Notes: a model not told the origin generated them from the sequence alone. Shown: positions 49,850 through 59,791, numbered from the stretch's first letter. The stretch is DNA of 64,000 nucleotides from Thraustochytrium sp. TN22 (GCA_013306675.1 JABLUY010000122.1:44419-108418); one strand, 5' to 3'. Translations and numbers: made by a program.

Positions 49850-52339
49850 ATGCTGTCGCCGTCGCCGTACTTCGTGATCAACAACGAGCTGGAGGACAAC
49901 GAGGCGGAGGACGAGCCGGCGCGCAGCACCGGGCGGCTGGATGACGACCTGCTGCAGCAGCTGCTGAACAATGAGAATGGACCGCAGGAGGGCGTGGTGC
50001 GCGGGGCCGAGGCGGTGCAGAGGGAGGTGGACGACCTGCTGGGAAAGGACTGGCGGCGGCCATGGCGGCACCGGCGGTTCATCCTGGAGCTGGCGGACGC
50101 CATCAAGGACGAGAAGAGCCAGACGGAGCGCACCAAGAAGGGCATCTACATGCTGCACCGCGAGGCGACCAATGCCAAGGGCGACACGTACATGGTGACG
50201 GTGATGAACGCGGGCTTCGAGGGCGTGCTGGGCCGCGACGGCGTCATCTGGAGCCTGGACGACACGCGCGAGCACTTCGGGCTCGGTCCGGAGCAGGGCA
50301 ACAACGGCGTGCTGCGGCACTTGCGGTACGGCGACAAGCGCACCGCGCCGCACAGCCGCTTCCGCACGGTGCGCCGCGAGTCCGCCGGCCACTGGGACAG
50401 CCTCTGGCTCTGGCGCGTGCTGCTCAAGACCAACCTCATCAACGTGCTGCCGGACACCTCCTTCTCGCTGTACCTCTTCGCCAAGGACCAGGCCGGCGAC
50501 GACGTGCCCATCTACTTCATGGAGCTGGACATCCTTCCAGCCAACCTAGACGACCCGCGCCAGCGCGTGCCACGGCACTCGCTGGTCTGGGAGATGGACC
50601 AGGTGCTGCGCACCGAGCACCGCGTCGCGCACCCGGGCGAAGCGCTGCACATGGCCGAGATGGCCAGCGCGTACCAAAAGATCTACTTTTACGTCAACTG
50701 GGAGGACGTCGACAGCTCCGAGCGTTACGTCACGCATGCGCTCGTGCGCGACCTGCCGCGCTCCAACAAGGACACCTGGGACGACTGGCTCATGGAGCGC
50801 AACAAGGACGACTGGAGCGACGCCGTCGTCGCCATCATCGTCACCGCCTTCGCCACCATCCTCTCGTACTCGACCATGCTGGATCAGCCCGTCATTAGCA
50901 TCGTGGCCGGCGTCGTCGTGGCCGGCATCGCCTCCGAGGAGTGGCTCCCGCCCCAGGCCTTTTTGCTCGGCGCCGTTGCGCGGTTTTTCGGCAACGAGTC
51001 CCTCAGCTTGCGCATGTACTACCGCGCCGACCTCACGCTCTCGACCAAATCCGTGCTCATCTCCGTCGTCGCCTCGGCAGCTGAGGTCTCGGACCTCTTC
51101 ACGCGCCACACCTACGACGCAGCCGGCGAGATCGTTACCGGCTGCCTCGTGGCCAACCAGACCCTGGCCGGTACGCCCGTCGACTGCACTGTCGAGAAGC
51201 CCTCCAACGCCTACCTCGGACTCTTCCAGCCCACGGGCGACGCATGCTGCGCCTTCAACGACAAGGACCTCGTGCTCTCCATCGCCGCCTGCATCAACAT
51301 CGTCCTGCTCATGCACACCGCCTTTTCGGGCATCTACACGGCCTTTAGCACCTCCGAGTTCCCGCGCCGCGCCACGCAGTTCCCGCGCATCTTCGTCGAG
51401 CGCCACGGCTTCTTCCGCTTACTCATCAAGGACCTCCAGCCCGTGCGTGAGACCTGCTACGTCTACAGCCCGCTCAATCACTTCAGCCTGCAGGAGCAGC
51501 TCAAGGAGGAGAATGGAAACCAGATGTTCTATGTCGGCAAGCCCGTCGACAAGGCCACGCGCAAGAGAGATTTCTATCGCACCGCACACTACCTCGATCT
51601 GGGCGCGCCCGGCGCGCCCAGCAGCTACCTCTGCTATTGTTTGGCCTCCCCGGCCTCTGCCAAGATCGCTGTCGAGCTCCTTGTGTACCGCAACGTCTTC
51701 GCCCTCATCTGGCTCCCGCTCGCTCTCGTCGAGCAGTTCCTCGCGCTCTGGGGTGGCGTCCTCACCATCTTCTTCGACGTCCCGGTCGCCTTCGCGCTCT
51801 TTTGCGTGCTCTCGCTCAAGCAGCTCAACCGCATAGACCGCGACACTGTCTCGCCCACGGTCGTGCGCTGGCTCGTCGCCCTCAGCCTGCGCCTCTACAT
51901 GCCGGTCGACCTCTACCTCTTCCTCGTGGAGACCTTTCACACCTTCGTCGCCGCCATCGTTGGCCTCCAGCCCATCACCTGCCGGGTGCGCTCCTCCGCG
52001 CGCCTCTACCGCTGGGCCAACATCAAGGCCGTGCGCACCGGTCGCGCCAGCAACCACTCCTGGTCCTTTGGCGAGCACCTCGACTCCGACTTTTGGCACT
52101 GCTCCGACTGCGTCCTCGTCAACCCGCGCATGCTCAAGCTCGGCATGGTCGACAAGATGCGCCCCGCCATCGGCCGCCATCGCCGCCTCTGGATCCACAG
52201 TCCCAAGGTCAAGTACTACCAGAACCCCTACCTCTCCTGCGGCGACAACACCTCGCGCCTCCCGCGCGGCGTGACTCCGGAGGACGCCGCCGACCCCTCC
52301 AACCACGGTCTTGACCACCCGATCAATGACGATGTGTGA
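49850..52339 (+). CDS. Array paralog 7: multi-pass membrane protein of unrecognised family, short N-terminus
   Basis: An 829-residue protein starting MLSPSPYFVINNELEDNE, where YFVINN matches YHVIQN. Like paralog 5 it has a short N-terminal region and no Cys spacer; WRRPWRHRRFILEL, YMVTVMNAGFEGVLG, SLYLFAKDQAGDDVPIYFME and LVWEMDQVLR are present. The hydrophobic pair lies at about 320-365. The loop keeps CLVANQT and CCAF, but FNQQD is FNDKD. The later membrane segments and C-terminal signature FGEHLDSDFWHCSDC, NPYLSCGDN are conserved with small changes. The tail ends NHGLDHPINDDV. It is the last gene of the array; single-copy genes resume 365 bp downstream. Confidence 0.9.
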   Translation: MLSPSPYFVINNELEDNEAEDEPARSTGRLDDDLLQQLLNNENGPQEGVVRGAEAVQREVDDLLGKDWRRPWRHRRFILELADAIKDEKSQTERTKKGIYMLHREATNAKGDTYMVTVMNAGFEGVLGRDGVIWSLDDTREHFGLGPEQGNNGVLRHLRYGDKRTAPHSRFRTVRRESAGHWDSLWLWRVLLKTNLINVLPDTSFSLYLFAKDQAGDDVPIYFMELDILPANLDDPRQRVPRHSLVWEMDQVLRTEHRVAHPGEALHMAEMASAYQKIYFYVNWEDVDSSERYVTHALVRDLPRSNKDTWDDWLMERNKDDWSDAVVAIIVTAFATILSYSTMLDQPVISIVAGVVVAGIASEEWLPPQAFLLGAVARFFGNESLSLRMYYRADLTLSTKSVLISVVASAAEVSDLFTRHTYDAAGEIVTGCLVANQTLAGTPVDCTVEKPSNAYLGLFQPTGDACCAFNDKDLVLSIAACINIVLLMHTAFSGIYTAFSTSEFPRRATQFPRIFVERHGFFRLLIKDLQPVRETCYVYSPLNHFSLQEQLKEENGNQMFYVGKPVDKATRKRDFYRTAHYLDLGAPGAPSSYLCYCLASPASAKIAVELLVYRNVFALIWLPLALVEQFLALWGGVLTIFFDVPVAFALFCVLSLKQLNRIDRDTVSPTVVRWLVALSLRLYMPVDLYLFLVETFHTFVAAIVGLQPITCRVRSSARLYRWANIKAVRTGRASNHSWSFGEHLDSDFWHCSDCVLVNPRMLKLGMVDKMRPAIGRHRRLWIHSPKVKYYQNPYLSCGDNTSRLPRGVTPEDAADPSNHGLDHPINDDV

Positions 52340-52703
52340 GTGAGGCAGTGGAGCGGGCTGCACGCGCGCGACTCCACGTCTGCACGCAGCTCGCGAGTCT
52401 TCTTGAACACCCAAAGCTGTCGACCGACAAATAGGCAGGCGACAACGCGACCAACATTCTGTTTTCCTTTTCCTTCTTCAACTCTTTGTGCCTCGCGGCT
52501 GCCCCGGCCGGCCCGCCGCCGCGAAAGGCTTCAACTTCAACTTCAAGTTGCGCCCGGGAAAATCCTGCGACGGTTAGGTGCGGTGCGGCCAGCCCAGCAA
52601 ACCTCGATCGGCCGGCGCTGTCGCGCGGCGGAAGGCTCGCCGCGCAGGGCAGCGGCCCGAGCTCCGCGCCCGGCTAGCTAGCTAGCTAGCCAGCAGCAGG
52701 CAC
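52340..52703. other. Intergenic region
   Basis: Between paralog 7 and the His/Cys repeat gene. It has cttcaacttcaacttcaagt near 52529 and a GCTAGCTA run (52673-52690) ending 13 bases before the next start codon. No gene. Confidence 0.4.
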
Positions 52704-53717
52704 ATGTCGGGCGGCAACGAGCTCCACGCGTCGCTGAGCGGCGGCAAACGCACGTCGCGGCGGCCATCGCCATGCCCAAAGCGCGGCGAGCAAGGTCTGG
52801 GGGCTCCGCACAGTCAGGGTGCTCAAGGCGCTTTCGTCGGAGCGCCTGCAGGCAAGCGCGCCCGGCGCGAGGAGAAGCCTCAGCCCGTGGAGGAGGTCTT
52901 GGTCAAGCTAGAGCGCCCATCGTCGTACGCACGCTTCATCGACGCCGAGGACCTCGACACCATGGGTGCCGTGAGCAACTTCGTCAAGGCGGAGGACATC
53001 GCTGAAGAGCTTGTCTTGGCAGACGCTCGCGAGCGGCAGGACGCAGCGCAGCGCGGTGCAACAAAACCCTCCAAGCGCAAGCGCTGCTCAGAGACCGGCT
53101 GTGAAACCTACGCAGTCCTGAAGGGACGCTGTAGGAAGCACGGTGGCAGGCAGCTTTGTGGTCACGGCGGTTGCCAAGGCTTCGTGATTGGAGGCGGTTT
53201 GCGCGGCCGGTGTTCTTCGCACGGCGGGGGCAAGCGCTGCGAGCACCAAGATTGCAGCAAGCATGCTCAGACCAAGGGACTTCCCTATTGCATTGCACAC
53301 GGTGGCGGCAAACGCTGTGAGTGGCCAGATGGCTGTCCCAAATCGGCATCCCCCGGCGGCCTTCCCCTCTGCATCGCGCACGGCGGCGGCAGACGCTGTG
53401 CGCATGTAGACTGCACCAGATCGGCGCGACCTACAAGCTTGCTTCACATGTGCCGAGCCCATGGCGGGTCCAAGAAGCGCTGCGAGGCGCAAGGCTGCGA
53501 GAGGGTGCTCTCTGGCGGCCGCTTCTGCTTCGCACACGGAGGTGCGAGGGCCTGCCAGTTTACAGGATGCGCTAAGAGGGCGCAGTCAGGGGGTGCTCCT
53601 GGCATGTGCAAAGCGCATGGCGGCGGGCCGCGTTGCCAACACGCCGGCTGCTCTAGGTCCAGGCGCCAGCGGGGCGTCAAGTACTGCACCTATCACGCTC
53701 GGCATCTTTCCGCCTGA
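52704..53717 (+). CDS. His/Cys repeat protein ('WRKY19-like' of stramenopiles)
   Basis: A 337-residue protein. The first 125 residues are of low complexity and Lys/Arg-rich. From about 127 to 335 there are eight repeats of about 24-27 residues with C-x4/5-C, then about 10-13 residues, then C-x2-H-G-G. Clear examples are CEHQDCSKHAQ followed by YCIAHGGGKRC, and CEAQGCERVL followed by FCFAHGG. The spacing suggests one zinc per repeat. Such proteins are widespread in oomycetes and other stramenopiles and are often named 'WRKY transcription factor 19-like' in databases, though no WRKY domain is present here. DNA or RNA binding is plausible but unproven. Confidence 0.8.
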   Translation: MSGGNELHASLSGGKRTSRRPSPCPKRGEQGLGAPHSQGAQGAFVGAPAGKRARREEKPQPVEEVLVKLERPSSYARFIDAEDLDTMGAVSNFVKAEDIAEELVLADARERQDAAQRGATKPSKRKRCSETGCETYAVLKGRCRKHGGRQLCGHGGCQGFVIGGGLRGRCSSHGGGKRCEHQDCSKHAQTKGLPYCIAHGGGKRCEWPDGCPKSASPGGLPLCIAHGGGRRCAHVDCTRSARPTSLLHMCRAHGGSKKRCEAQGCERVLSGGRFCFAHGGARACQFTGCAKRAQSGGAPGMCKAHGGGPRCQHAGCSRSRRQRGVKYCTYHARHLSA

Positions 53718-53751
53718 CGAAAGAGCTGGCAGGGCAGGGCAGGCGCGCCCA

Positions 53752-53783
53752 AGCTGTGCAGCGCTGTGCAGCGCTGTGCAGCG
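53752..53783. repeat. gctgtgcagc repeat, three copies
   Basis: Three copies of a 10-base unit in the 130-bp gap between two convergent genes, followed at 53830-53846 by ctcaa repeats. Confidence 0.7.
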
Positions 53784-53847
53784 ACGGGCTCCTCCTCTTC
53801 AAAGTCCACGCGTTTTTGTCACATTGCAAACTCAACTCAACTCAACC

Positions 53848-56221
53848 TTAAAAGAGCGGATCAAGGGAAGGCTGGGGCGGCCGGAGGGTGACGCCACGCT
53901 CATGGGCCGCGCGGAGGACGCTGCCCAAGAGCGGGCGCGGCAGATCGACGAAACCCTTGGTGCCGATGACCTCGCCAAAATGCTTGAGGATGAACTTGAA
54001 GCAGCGGCGCCGCAACGCGTGCGCCTGGCGCTGGTCCGCGGTTTTGAGCATCACGGCGACGTTCTCCACGGAGATGGACTTTTGGATCGCGATCTCGCAG
54101 AGGCTCTTGAGGCGGTCCACGAGGAACTGATCCGCCACGGCGAGCAGGTCGAGCGCGAAGTCCAGATCCACGCCTTCGTCGAGCTCCTGCACCTCGTCCG
54201 TGTAGAGAAACTCGAGAAGCGCAAGCACCACGTGGTACTGGAGGTCGCGCAGGTGCACTTCGCGCTGGTTGGCCTCGCGCATGGGCCCGTCCAGCATCGC
54301 TTCGAAGGGCTCGCAGCGCGCCATGATGATGGCGCGGTGCGCGTAGAGCGGGCGGCCCTCGACGATGAACGTCACGTCCGCGCGCGCCGGGTTGTTGAGC
54401 ATGCAGCGCAGGTCTGAGCTCAGCGTCGATGTGGGCAGCTTGGCGGAGCGGTCCGCTGGGCCCGTCAGGCACACCGAGTGATAAAAGCCGGCGGCAATCT
54501 TGATGACGTTGTAGCGCGCGAGCGCCTCGACGCGCACGGGCGATGCAAAGCTGTCGCCGTCCCCGTGGCCCAGCTGCGAGTGATTGTTGCGCCCGAACGC
54601 GTACACGCGGCCATCCTCCGAGAGCAGCAGCGTGTGATAGGCGCCGCACGCAGCGCTCGTGATGTTGTCTGGGACGCCCAGCACGCGCTGTGGCTGCGGC
54701 TGGTTCACGCGCGCGCCCAGGCCGAGCTGTCCGTAGTCGCCGCGCCCCCAGGCGTACACGGCGCCCTCCGAAGTGAGCGCCACCGTGTGGTAGTAGCCGC
54801 AGCTCAGGTGCACCACCTGCACCGGACTGGACCCGGCCGACGCCGCGCCACCGCCGCCCGCTGGCGTCGCCATCACGCCCGCGAGCCCGAAGCCGCCGCG
54901 CGTCGCCACCGCGCCCGCCGCCACCGGGCCCATCGGGTGCAGCACGTGCACCGGGAGAGCCTGAGGCTCGCCCACGGTCGTGGACATGCCGAGCTGGCCG
55001 TTGTCGTTCTTACCGCACGAGAAGACCCCCAGGCCGTCGATGGACACGACGCTGTGGTACTGGCCGGCGGCCAGGCTGAGTACGACGCCGCGCGGCAGCG
55101 CCGTCAGCGGCATGGGCACGTTGCGGTCCACGCGGTCGCCGAGCCCCAGCTGACCGAAGTCATTTCGCCCCATGGCGAAGACCTCGTCGTCGCTCGTTGC
55201 CAGGATCGTGTGGTGGTACGAGCAGCTCACCAAGACCACGCGCCGCCGCGCCAGGGCCTCCACCAGCCGCGGCCGCGACACGTGGGTCGTGGTTGCGTGC
55301 CCCAGCTGGCCGCGCGAGTTGTAGCCGAACGAGTAGAGCAGGCCCTGTGACGTGATGGCCAGAATGTGCTCGCACCCGTTCGCCGAGCACAGCGAGACAA
55401 CGCCTTTATCACGCAGTGCCACTACCTCCTGGAACGACGACACGCGGTTCGTGTGCCCGACGCCGCACTGGCCTGAGTCGTTGTACCCCACCGAGTACAC
55501 AGCGCCGGATTTCGTGAGGATGGCCGTGTGCTCATTGCCAGCGACGACCTGCTTCGCCTCCAGGTCATTCTCGCGCAAGAAGCTCACCACTTCCGGGATC
55601 GCGCGGGGCGTCACGTCGCCATGACCCAGCTCGCTGTAGCTGTTCTGTCCCCAGCTCAGGAGCGCGCGCTCGTTCCCCAGTTCCGCGTCCCCGTCCTCGT
55701 CTTCCTGCTGTTGGTGGCGCCGCCGGATCTTGCTGCTGCGCGGCATGCTCGCCTCGCCGCCGCGGCGAGTCCACGTCTCACGCGACGACAGTGAGCTCCC
55801 ACCGCCATTCCCTCCGCTCCACGAATATAAGCGCGGGCTCGCTTCGCCCGAAGCCTCCAGCTCCGCTGCGGTATCGCCACCCAGGTCCATGCTGCGGTCT
55901 GAGTCCATCATGCGGGCGGACGCGTGGTCCGCCCCGTCCTGGTCTTCGCCCTCGCCAGTCAAGCCGGCCAAGCCGCCGCTGCTCCCGCTCCCGCTGCCGT
56001 GCGCCAGCTCGAGGCGCTCCAGGCTCGCCTCCAGCTGCGCTTGCTGCTGCGCGAGCACCTCCGCCTCCTGCGAGCCAGCGCGCTCGGCCTCCTGCTGCCG
56101 CTCCGCGTGGTGGCCCAGCTCCTGCTGGTCCTGCTGCTCCCACTGCGTCGCGTCGTCGTGTCGTTCTTGTTGTGGTGGTTCTTGCTGTTGCTGCTGTTGT
56201 AGTTGTTGATGTTGCTGTTGC

Positions 56222-56256
<35 letters not shown>

Positions 56257-56382
56257 CTGGTCCTCCAGGTCTTGCTGCTGCCCGTCGCCCTCGTGCTCCT
56301 CGGCGCCCTCGCGGGCCTGCTCGCCGGCCTGCTCCCGGTCGCCCTGCTCGCGCCGCGCCGCGCCGCCTGCCGCGCCCTCCAT
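53848..56382 (-). CDS. RCC1-repeat and BTB/BACK protein (RCBTB-like) with polyglutamine
   Basis: An 844-residue protein. Residues about 1-240 are low complexity, with a long Gln tract (about 31-77, interrupted by a few His/Leu) and Ser/Gly-rich parts. Residues about 241-640 hold RCC1 repeats forming a seven-bladed propeller; typical blades read SWGQNSYSELGHGDV, GYNSRGQLGHATT, GRNDFGQLGLGD, GRGDYGQLGLGA and GRNNHSQLGHGD. A BTB domain (about 665-770) starts ADVTFIVEGRPLYAHRAI, followed by a BACK-like region. RCC1-BTB proteins are commonly adaptors for CUL3 ubiquitin ligases or regulators of small GTPases. The ATG at 56382 (MEGAAGG) is chosen; the frame is open to 56916 but upstream translation is Arg/Ala repeat-like. 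The order RCC1-BTB matches animal RCBTB1/2. Confidence 0.88.
56156..56275 (-). repeat. CAG/CAA repeat coding polyglutamine
   Basis: On the gene strand this is a run of CAG and CAA codons with a few CAC and CTA/CTC-type interruptions, inside the N-terminal part of the RCC1-BTB gene. Confidence 0.85.
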
Positions 56383-57798
56383 CGCGCGGCGCGCTGGCGC
56401 TGGCTGCGGCGGCGACGGCACGTGCGAGGGCCCTCGCGAGCGCGCGCGCAGGCCGTCCGTCGGAGAAGTCCGCCACGAAGCACGGGCAGGCGCAGCCGCC
56501 GAGGATGGAGGACTCCACGGAGCGAGCCCCGGATCCGCGGGATGCGCCGCCGCTCGCGCCGCCCCGAGACCGCTCGGCGCGGCGCGCGCGGGCCGGCCCT
56601 TGCGCGCACGCGCTGCCGCCTGTGCCCTGCCGCCTCGCGCGCGCGCCGCCGCCCGTGCAGCGGGCTGGCGGAGGCAGCGGGAGCCGAAGCGGGTCTGCGG
56701 AACGAGCACGGGGCCGGGACCAGGACGACGACCAGGACGACCAGGACGAGGACATCGAGGACATCGAGGACGAGGAAACTTGAGGATGGGGACAGGGACG
56801 ACGGAGAGGAACGCACGCTGCTTCTCGCGTGCAGTGCGTTCATTTCTCGGGACGGTCCACGCGAGCGCTCGGCGACGATGGCGAGCTCGGGACGAGGCAG
56901 AGAGGGAAAAGGCCAAATTCAGTGGCGTCCTCTCCAGCTAGCTAGCTAGCTCTAGAGAGGCAGGACCGCGAGCTGTGAGTTGAGATGGCCGAGGTGGTGA
57001 GATGGTGAAGGCGTCCGTGTGCTTGAGAAGTTGAAACCCCATGGGCAGGGAAGAGGTTGATGGCTGTCTTGGGCTGCGCGGCGCTGCTCGTGGATGGTGT
57101 CCATCTCGCATTGCTGTCGCGCGTGGACGATCCTTCCGCACTAAGTTGTCGAGCGTGTGCGGGCCGCCGTCAATCTGGCTCTTGAGCATGACGGTCTCTG
57201 AAATCGCGGCCACGGCCTATTTCGACGCCGTTGCCTCCCTTGAACACCAGAGAACACCGCCACTGCGGCAGACCGCTGGAGCCGCCGCACAAGCAAGACG
57301 CATAGCCAACCCAAGCTCGGTACAAGGTGTGTTCTAGCGAAGCTTTCAGAGCCTCCCGTGAGGTTTTTAGCTCTGGCACATGATGGGTTCCTTTGTAGGG
57401 CTGCAAGAGTCCGCTCTACACGCCCTCAACATGCCGTGTCCTCTCCGTGTCTTCTTCCTCTACGTGACGATCTCTTCATGACGTCTCATGACGTCTTCAT
57501 GACGACGTGACGACCGACACGACGGTCGACACGGCGGTCGACAGGACAAGACGACAACAAGACATCAACAAGACAGAATTTGCCTGGTTTGTTTGCGGGA
57601 AAAGGAGACGCGGAGGCAAAAGGCGCGCGCATAAAGACCGCTGCGGCGGACCCGACCTGCTCTGCCATCACGAGCCCGCTCGCGCAGAGCGCAGGCGGAG
57701 AGCATCAGCAGCGTCGGCAGCAGGCTCTGGTGCAAAACGCAATTGGCGGTGGCGCCGGGAGAGACCCAGACGCCAGCGGAACCCACGCCGGAGGCAAG
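56383..57798. other. Intergenic region between divergent genes
   Basis: About 1.4 kb between the RCC1-BTB gene and the B12D-type gene. It includes a GCTAGCTA run (56937-56950), CRE-like motifs (57479-57515) and a run of gacg/gacaagac repeats (57505-57575). The open frames are not supported. Confidence 0.4.
57479..57515. promoter_or_regulatory. CRE-like TGACGTC cluster
   Basis: TGACGTC occurs at 57479 and 57489, followed by TGACGACGTGACG at 57500. These are half to near-full bZIP (ATF/CREB-type) sites about 300 bp upstream of the B12D-type gene. Motif match only. Confidence 0.3.
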
Positions 57799-58294
57799 AT
57801 GGCCCCCAAGAGCGCGCGGAGCCCGTGGATTAGCGCGCACATGGTGAGTTCGTTCACTTGCTCTGCGCTAGCTAGAGCAGCTCTGCGTGTCGCTCGCGCG
57901 CGCGCTCGCTCTCGCGCGGGGCGAGAGCCTGGTTGCCAGCACACTGACGGCCAAGCGCACGCAGATCTTCCCGGTGGTCTGCGGCGCGGCGATGCTGGGC
58001 GGCGCGGCGCTGCTGACGTATCGCAAGGTGCTGTATGACCCGGAGCTGAGGCTAGACTCGCGCGAGCGCTACAGCCCGATCGTGGACAACAAGGAAAAGG
58101 GCATGCAGTTCCAGGCACATCGCAACTTCTTTGGATCTTTTGACACCTACGTGAAGAAGCCGCACAACTGGCACGACAAGCCGGTGCTCCCGGGGGCCAA
58201 GGCGAGCGAGGCGGCCGAGGGGGAGGCGGCGTCGACCGACTCCGAGACAGAGACCGCGAGCGCTGCACCGTCGCCGAGCGCGAGCTCATCCTAG
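57799..58294 (+). CDS. B12D/MLRQ (NDUFA4-like) mitochondrial protein, one intron
   Basis: Two exons are inferred: 57799-57843 (MAPKSARSPWISAHM) and 57926-58294, giving 137 residues. The 82-base intron begins GTGAGT and ends AG, phase 0. Without splicing the second-exon frame has no ATG upstream of its conserved part. A hydrophobic segment (IFPVVCGAAMLGGAALLTY) is followed by DPELRLDSRER and then VDNKEKG, matching the NPEVR...NR...DN..EG pattern of B12D/MLRQ proteins. These are single-span inner-membrane proteins of complex I or IV. The last 35 residues are Ala/Glu/Ser-rich. The stop lies 28 bp from the end of the convergent reductase gene. The first exon is supported only by frame and splice signals. 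Confidence 0.72.
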
Positions 58295-58322
58295 CTCCCT
58301 CATGGCGAAAAGGCCTGCTGCA

Positions 58323-59366
58323 TCATGCTGCAGGAGTCGCTGAGCTTTCCCCGGCCAGCTGCCGGTGGCGCTCCAGGCCCTGCACCGCCCTGTACAGACC
58401 CTCCATTGCCGGGACGTCGAGCCCGAGCTCTTGCGCGCGGCGCACCAAGTAGCCATTGATGGCCTCGATCTCCGTCTGCCGGCCGGCCTGGACGTCGGCG
58501 AGCATGGATGAGGTGTTGGTGCCCGTGCGCCGCGCCACTTCGAGCACAAAGTCCACAGCGGACGCATGCGGCTCCAGACGAAGCGAAATGCCATCTTCTC
58601 GACTCGCGATCTCTTGAAACTCGCGGCAGACGCTCTCCACGAGCGGCCGCACGCCAGCCCTGGCCACGCACGCGTTGGTCTCCCCGACCAGCGCGGTGAT
58701 GGGGTTGATGACGGCATTCGCCAGCAGCTTGGTCCAGACGCGCGAGTCCACGTCGTCGTCCAGGACAACCTCGGGTGCGTCGGCCGGCGCGCCCGCATTC
58801 ATGAGTTCAGCAATGCGCTGCAGCCGCGCGTCGCCCGCCGGGCCCAGAAACGTCTGGCCCGCGCCGTTCAGGCGCACGTGCAGATCGCCCAGCACGCTTG
58901 CGCCCAGGTACGTGAGCCCCTGGCAGACGCGCATCCCCGGCGGGAGCGCCGCGCGCAGCGCGTCGGCGTTGCCCATGCCGTTCTGCAGCGTGACCACGAC
59001 GCTCTGCGCCGGGTCCAGGAGCCCACGCTGGAGACCGCGTGCCAGCTCCTCGCCGACCTGCGCCGTGTCCTTGCTCTTGACCGTGACGAGAGTCACGGCA
59101 AAGGGGCCGGCGCCGGTCTCGATGGCTTCATCCGCCAGCCCGCGCGCAACGCACGTCGCCGTGGCCTCCAGCGCGCCGCCCGAGGGCAGGTCTACGCGCA
59201 GCTGCCGCCGGCCCGGCGCCGCATCTTGACCTGCCTGCTGCGCCGCCCCTTTACGCCGCACCACCGTGACGGCAGCCCGCTGCGACGCGAGCCGGGCCGC
59301 GAAGTACGTGCCTAGCGCGCCGCCGCCCACCACGCACACGCGCGTGGCGCCCGGGCGGCCCGTCAT
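58323..59366 (-). CDS. panE: 2-dehydropantoate 2-reductase-like protein (ketopantoate reductase family)
   Basis: A 347-residue ApbA/PanE-type reductase. The N-terminal NADPH-binding Rossmann fold has VCVVGGGALGTYFAARL (about 8-24) and VTVKSKDT; TLQNGMGN follows at the end of the domain. The C-terminal domain contains WTKLLANAVINPITALVG, with K213 as the likely catalytic lysine. The family reduces ketopantoate to pantoate for pantothenate and CoA synthesis, though related members use other 2-oxo acids. The ATG at 59366 starts directly before the Rossmann fold; the longer frame to 59690 adds Arg/Ser-rich sequence and is not used. It is convergent with the B12D-type gene (28 bp) and divergent from the coiled-coil gene. 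Confidence 0.88.
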   Translation of the reverse strand: MTGRPGATRVCVVGGGALGTYFAARLASQRAAVTVVRRKGAAQQAGQDAAPGRRQLRVDLPSGGALEATATCVARGLADEAIETGAGPFAVTLVTVKSKDTAQVGEELARGLQRGLLDPAQSVVVTLQNGMGNADALRAALPPGMRVCQGLTYLGASVLGDLHVRLNGAGQTFLGPAGDARLQRIAELMNAGAPADAPEVVLDDDVDSRVWTKLLANAVINPITALVGETNACVARAGVRPLVESVCREFQEIASREDGISLRLEPHASAVDFVLEVARRTGTNTSSMLADVQAGRQTEIEAINGYLVRRAQELGLDVPAMEGLYRAVQGLERHRQLAGESSATPAA

Positions 59367-59791
59367 GCTCCTGGGCTCTCGTGGCACTGCCTGTGACTGA
59401 CTTGAGGTTCTGCAGCAGCATGGCGTGGCATCGCCTCGTGCTCGTGTCCGTTCGCAGCCGACAGGTCGTGCAAGCCCTGGCTCGCCTCGACTCGGAGGCA
59501 AGCTCGACTCCGCGCCGTGCCTTCCTTGCATTGCGTTCAAGTTGTCGCTTGCCGCCGCCGCCGCCGCCCACGATGACGACATCTCCCCGTTCTGATCACA
59601 CGGCGTCGTGCTCGTGGGGGGACTTTGGGAATATCGACCCATGTCGCATACGCCGGCGCGGAAGGCTTGGCAACGGCTTTGCGCGCGCATGTCATCGTGC
59701 TTTGCGCGCGCATGTCATCGTGCTTTGCGCGCGCATGTCACCGTGCACCAGATAGGCTGCGCTGAGCTGGCTGAGCTCAAGCGCCTCGGCG
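59367..59791. other. Divergent promoter region with 23-bp repeats
   Basis: The region lies between the reductase and coiled-coil genes. It contains three tandem 23-base units (59677-59745) and a short gccgccgcc run near 59551. No gene. Confidence 0.5.
59677..59745. repeat. 23-bp tandem repeat, three copies
   Basis: Units at 59677, 59700 and 59723 read ctttgcgcgcgcatgtcatc then gtg; the third differs by one base. Each holds the palindrome TGCGCGCGCA. They end 46 bases before the start codon of the coiled-coil gene. Confidence 0.92.

Noticed and set aside
52704-53717. WRKY transcription factor
   Set aside because: Database habit links these repeats to WRKY19, but no WRKYGQK-type domain is present; only Cys/His repeats are seen.
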